From contig JBCBBT010000048.1 of assembly GCA_038531315.1 (NCBI GenBank), positions 1 to 26,117 of the forward strand: 26,117 nt of DNA. Reading direction: 5' to 3'. Positions 23,095-26,117 of this stretch are shown piece by piece. How positions within the stretch are numbered: position 1 is the stretch's first letter; every line of letters begins with the position of its first letter. Source of the stretch: JAJFFW01 sp038531315 (GTDB taxonomy: Bacteria; Pseudomonadota; Alphaproteobacteria; Caulobacterales; Parvularculaceae). A program made the translations under genes and the position numbers. A model generated the notes under the pieces. It ran no database searches. It was not told the origin of the DNA and saw only the letters and a program-made list of their open reading frames with translations.

Positions 23095-24627
23095 TTAAAC
23101 ATAGCCGTGGGCCAGCATTGCGTCTGCGACGCGGGCGAAGCTCGATACGTTGGCGCCTGTTTGATAATCGAGAATGCCGTTCTTCTTCGGCGCGTACTCG
23201 ACCGCCTGCGTGTGGATGCCTTGCATGATTTTGATCAGTTCTTGCTCGACCTGCTCGCGGCTCCAGACAAGGCGCATGGCGTTTTGCGCCTGTTCAAGGC
23301 CGGAAACGCCGACCCCGCCTGCGTTTGCGGCCTTTGCCGGACCGAACAGAACGTCGGCGTCTTTCAAAATGTGAATGGCCTGTGCGGTGAGAGGCATGTT
23401 TGCGCCCTCTGAAAGAACCTCAATGCCGTTTTTGACCATTTCCTTGGCCATGGCTTCGTCGACTTCGTTTTGCGTCGCACACGGAAGGCCCACCTGACAC
23501 GGTACTGTCCATGGGCTCTTGCCGGCGTGATACGTTACGCCCGGAACCTGTTCGGCGAACGCCGAAAGCGACTGACGGCGTACTTCCTTGATGTCTTGCA
23601 GAATTTTGAAGCTGTCCGGATTAAAGCCGTCCTTGACGTGGACGAACCCGCGGCTGTCAGAGACCGCAACGACTTTTGCGCCTGTCAGCATGGCCCGCTC
23701 GACGGCATACATCGCGACATTGCCCGAGCCTGAGACAACAACGTCCTTGCCTTTGATCGTCCGGTTGTGGTGGTTCATCATTTCTTCAGCGAAAATCACG
23801 GCGCCGTACCCTGTCGCCTCTTTTCTGATCTCGCTGCCGCCAAAGCCGAGGCCTTTGCCTGTCAGGACGCCGGTGTAGCGATTGGCGAGTTGTTTGTAGC
23901 GTCCGAATAGATAGCCCACTTCGCGCGCGCCGACCCCGATGTCGCCAGCCGGCACGTCGACGACCTCGCCGATGTGGCGATAAAGCTCGCTCATCAAGGC
24001 GTGGCAAAAACGCATGATCTCCGCATCGGAGCGGCCCTTGGGGTTGAAATTCGAACCGCCCTTGCCGCCGCCCATCGGCAGCAGAGTGAGGGCGTTCTTG
24101 AAGGTCTGTTCAAAGCCGAGGAATTTAAGAATGCTCAGATTAACACTCGGGTCGAACCGCAGCCCGCCCTTATAAGGGCCAAGCGCCGAATTGAACTGCA
24201 CCCGGTAGCCTTTGTTGGCGTGCGGCACGCCGTTGTCGTCCGCCCAGACAACGCGAAACATTACGGCCCGGTCCGGCTCGGTCATGCGCTCCAGAAGACG
24301 ATTGTCGCGATAGGATTTGTGATCCAGATAATAAGGCATCACGGTTTCGACGAATTCGAATACCGCCTGATGGAATTCCGGTTCGCCGGCGTTACGGCGC
24401 ATCAGCCCTTCCATAAAGGAGTCGATTTCGCGAACGGCCGACGCGCTTCCCGAGCCAACCGCGAAACTCGATTGTCCGGATGCGGTGTTGCGTGCGGTGG
24501 TCGCCGCCATATCGCGATGGGCGGCGTCAAGCGCCGGGGGTGTTGATTTTTGCATTACTTTTTCTCCCTGCTCACTGGTCTTCGCCGATGTTTTGTCCTT
24601 GTCTCGATTGCGTTTGCGCCAGAACAT
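23095..24627 (-). CDS. gdhA: NADP-type glutamate dehydrogenase
   Basis: GdhA reductively aminates 2-oxoglutarate to glutamate, or the reverse. The 510-residue product has the hexameric GdhA core: NSALGPYKGGLRFDPSV (146-162), PMGGGKGGSNF with catalytic Lys189, PAGDIGVGAREVGYLFG, KGLGFGGSEIRKEATGYG, and a Rossmann segment SGSGNVAMYAVE. Strand 2 ends in AVSDS, with no acidic residue for the adenosine ribose, so NADP(H) is likely. The E. coli enzyme has 447 residues; here about 60 extra residues precede the core. Two in-frame ATGs each have a strong ribosome site: 24627 (GGGAGG six bases upstream), giving a very basic start MFWRKRNRDKDK, and 24555 (GGGAG eight bases upstream), giving MQKSTPPALD and 486 residues. 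It lies inside the multihaem cytochrome operon, an unusual place for this gene. Confidence 0.94.
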   Translation of the reverse strand: MFWRKRNRDKDKTSAKTSEQGEKVMQKSTPPALDAAHRDMAATTARNTASGQSSFAVGSGSASAVREIDSFMEGLMRRNAGEPEFHQAVFEFVETVMPYYLDHKSYRDNRLLERMTEPDRAVMFRVVWADDNGVPHANKGYRVQFNSALGPYKGGLRFDPSVNLSILKFLGFEQTFKNALTLLPMGGGKGGSNFNPKGRSDAEIMRFCHALMSELYRHIGEVVDVPAGDIGVGAREVGYLFGRYKQLANRYTGVLTGKGLGFGGSEIRKEATGYGAVIFAEEMMNHHNRTIKGKDVVVSGSGNVAMYAVERAMLTGAKVVAVSDSRGFVHVKDGFNPDSFKILQDIKEVRRQSLSAFAEQVPGVTYHAGKSPWTVPCQVGLPCATQNEVDEAMAKEMVKNGIEVLSEGANMPLTAQAIHILKDADVLFGPAKAANAGGVGVSGLEQAQNAMRLVWSREQVEQELIKIMQGIHTQAVEYAPKKNGILDYQTGANVSSFARVADAMLAHGYV

Positions 24628-24728
24628 TATCGCCTCCCGGTTCGGTGTGAGACGGCGCCGCCGTCTTTCCACTCTTTTTTTCGCATTTCGCTCGGGCTCT
24701 GCGTCGCTGTCACCTACGCAAAAAGCCG

Positions 24729-26072
24729 TCAGATTTTCCCGTTCAGTTTCTGCAGCGCCCTCCGGAACGCAGACTGGTTATACGTATAGGGATTTTCAGC
24801 GTAACGGCTCGCCTCCTGAATAACATCAGAGACGCCCGCCGTGCGCGCATCAAGGGCGGCGGCAAGGCGTTGCACGGCAAACAGCGCCTGTTCGGCGGCG
24901 GCGTAATTGGTGTAGCGACGCGTGGTGGTCGCGCCGATAATCTCGCGCAACATGGCGCGGACAAGCGCTTTGTCCGAATAATCGGCCGCCATTGCGCCGG
25001 CCATGAACTCTTCGCTGGTGGCGTTCAGTGTCCGCGCGGCCTTGACCATGGCCGAGCGGCCCTGTTGCGTCGCGCGATGGAGCGCCTTGCCGTCGCGTTC
25101 AAGCCGCCGGGCGAGGGCGGGGTCAATGACCTTCGCGGCGGCCAGCAGCATGATGTAATTCGCATCGTTGAGAACAACCATGCCGGGGCCAAGGCCGCGC
25201 GCCGGGTTCGGGCGCCAGTTCAAGCCTTTTTCCGTTGAAGTGATCGTCTGGTGGCAGGCATGACAGTCGAAAAACACAAATTCAGGGAACACGCCGTCAA
25301 CCCCGGTTTGGGGATCGATAAGAAGATTGAGCGTGCGTTGCAGCGCCATCGTCTGACCGACAAGCCAGACTTGCGCGCCCGGGGCCACGGTTTTGCGCGC
25401 CGCATAATCATCATCGACGGTGTGGTGTTGTTGGACCGCTGTGTAGAGATCGAGTTCAAATTTCAGCCGCGGATGACCGGCGCCCATAATCCGGTGGCTG
25501 ACAAACTGATTGTCGATGCTGGAACCAAGATGACAACCGAGACACATGCGCGCCCGGTCAGTCGGCAGCTCCGTCGGATAAAGACCATTGGCGACGTTGG
25601 CCGCGTGGTTGTCGCCCTGGCGGTGGGCGGTCAGCCATTTCTCAGAACCGCCGTGGCAAGCCTCGCAGCCAACGCCATCCGTAATCTGAAAGCGGTCCGA
25701 GCGCAGCGTCGCCGGCACATTGTCAGCATGACAGGCGAGGCATTCGCCGGCTTCTTCCGCCGGGCCGATGCCGAGATTATTGGCGATGCGTTTGCCGAGC
25801 GGGGACAACAACACGTCGTAAGCGCGCGAATGAGCGCCCTGCTGAAATGGCGAGCGCCAGATGAAATACTCGTTCTGACCGACCACAGGGCCGAGGCCGC
25901 GCCCTGAGACCTGATCGCCGTGGCAGCCGGCTGTGGTGCAGCTTGCAACGCCTTTGTGAACGAGGCCATCGACCAGCGGCGTCGGCGCCGGCTGCGCGTA
26001 AGCAACGCCGGCGACGCTCAACAGACACGCTGCGACCGGCAGAAGGAATCGAACCGCCAAGCGAAGCATCAT
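24729..26072 (-). CDS. Pentahaem c-type cytochrome, cytochrome c554-like
   Basis: A 447-residue secreted protein with a signal peptide (about 1-26, ending VAYAQ). Five haem sites are visible: an unusual CX4CH at C45-C50-H51 (CTTAGCH), then CXXCH at C111, C136, C177 and C270. The first motif, followed by GD and a helix with several His residues, is the pattern of the cytochrome c554 / NapC-linked multihaem group (PF13435-like), where CX4CH and CXXCH sites are mixed. The C-terminal third (about 290-447) is helical without haem sites. It likely shuttles electrons in the periplasm, perhaps to the decahaem/barrel complex encoded downstream. ATG at 26072 is followed directly by a second ATG; the stop of the preceding reading frame overlaps this start, so it is part of a longer operon. 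Confidence 0.87.
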   Translation of the reverse strand: MMLRLAVRFLLPVAACLLSVAGVAYAQPAPTPLVDGLVHKGVASCTTAGCHGDQVSGRGLGPVVGQNEYFIWRSPFQQGAHSRAYDVLLSPLGKRIANNLGIGPAEEAGECLACHADNVPATLRSDRFQITDGVGCEACHGGSEKWLTAHRQGDNHAANVANGLYPTELPTDRARMCLGCHLGSSIDNQFVSHRIMGAGHPRLKFELDLYTAVQQHHTVDDDYAARKTVAPGAQVWLVGQTMALQRTLNLLIDPQTGVDGVFPEFVFFDCHACHQTITSTEKGLNWRPNPARGLGPGMVVLNDANYIMLLAAAKVIDPALARRLERDGKALHRATQQGRSAMVKAARTLNATSEEFMAGAMAADYSDKALVRAMLREIIGATTTRRYTNYAAAEQALFAVQRLAAALDARTAGVSDVIQEASRYAENPYTYNQSAFRRALQKLNGKI

Positions 26073-26117
26073 TCTTTCGCCCCTTTCGCTGCGATACCGC
26101 CGATTGCGCTCGGCGCG
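26069..26117 (-). CDS. Possible C-terminal end of an upstream operon gene (cut by window edge)
   Basis: On the minus strand one frame reads APSAIGGIAAKGAKE and stops at TGA 26069-26071, overlapping the ATG of the pentahaem cytochrome (ATGATG). The overlap geometry suggests translational coupling with a preceding gene, but only 15 residues are visible, so this is tentative. Confidence 0.35.
   Translation of the reverse strand, partial: APSAIGGIAAKGAKE

Noticed and set aside
24651..24681. Hairpin GACGGC/GCCGTC followed by a T7 run between the pentahaem and gdhA genes.
   Set aside because: The T-run is on the plus-strand side, but the genes run on the minus strand, where the run precedes the hairpin as A7; it cannot terminate the operon transcript. 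It may only be a leader hairpin of gdhA.
25251..25907. 218-residue plus-strand frame opposite the pentahaem cytochrome.
   Set aside because: The opposite frame has five haem sites and a signal peptide; this one has no recognisable features.

Overview
The window looks like chromosomal DNA of an alphaproteobacterium. This rests on the DapF motif style, a two-membrane-segment CcmI, large TonB receptors without a signalling domain, and the gene style in general. A marine Parvularculales/Hyphomonadaceae-type lineage is a guess. No mobile element, CRISPR array or phage gene is visible. The dominant theme is redox proteins of the cell envelope.

Left part (1-9068). An ECF sigma factor gene, cut by the window edge, is divergent from a TonB-dependent receptor (936-4034). 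The 488-base gap between them holds several inverted repeats and an intrinsic terminator on the receptor strand, a candidate structured leader RNA or small RNA. After a strong terminator comes dapF (lysine and peptidoglycan precursor synthesis). It ends in a 4-base tail-to-tail overlap with a DUF481 outer membrane protein gene. Upstream of that, on the same strand, lies a divergent phosphoenolpyruvate carboxylase (PEPC) homologue that has lost several canonical catalytic residues.

Middle part (9069-14558, plus strand). A compact four-gene set encodes two very small membrane proteins, a ferric-reductase-type membrane domain fused to a Rieske [2Fe-2S] domain, and a membrane-anchored protein with a clustered Cys/His motif. 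Then come tRNA-Ser(CGA), a long CcmI-type cytochrome c biogenesis protein with TPR repeats, and a SAM-dependent methyltransferase.

Right part (14580-26117, minus strand). A probable operon reads, in transcription order: the tail of an unknown gene, a pentaheme c554-like cytochrome, an NADP-type glutamate dehydrogenase, a lipoprotein with two GlcG/HbpS-like domains, an outer membrane beta-barrel, a 1339-residue protein with ten CXXCH haem sites and a C-terminal LVIVD-repeat propeller, and a possible 65-residue protein. Gaps are mostly 3-60 bases, some with overlaps. A secreted decahaem protein, a barrel, a lipoprotein and a second multihaem cytochrome together resemble the parts list of a porin-cytochrome electron conduit, but in an arrangement I do not recognise. 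It is the best candidate here for an undescribed system. CcmI and the Rieske/ferric-reductase operon nearby fit the same respiratory theme. That they work together is inference.
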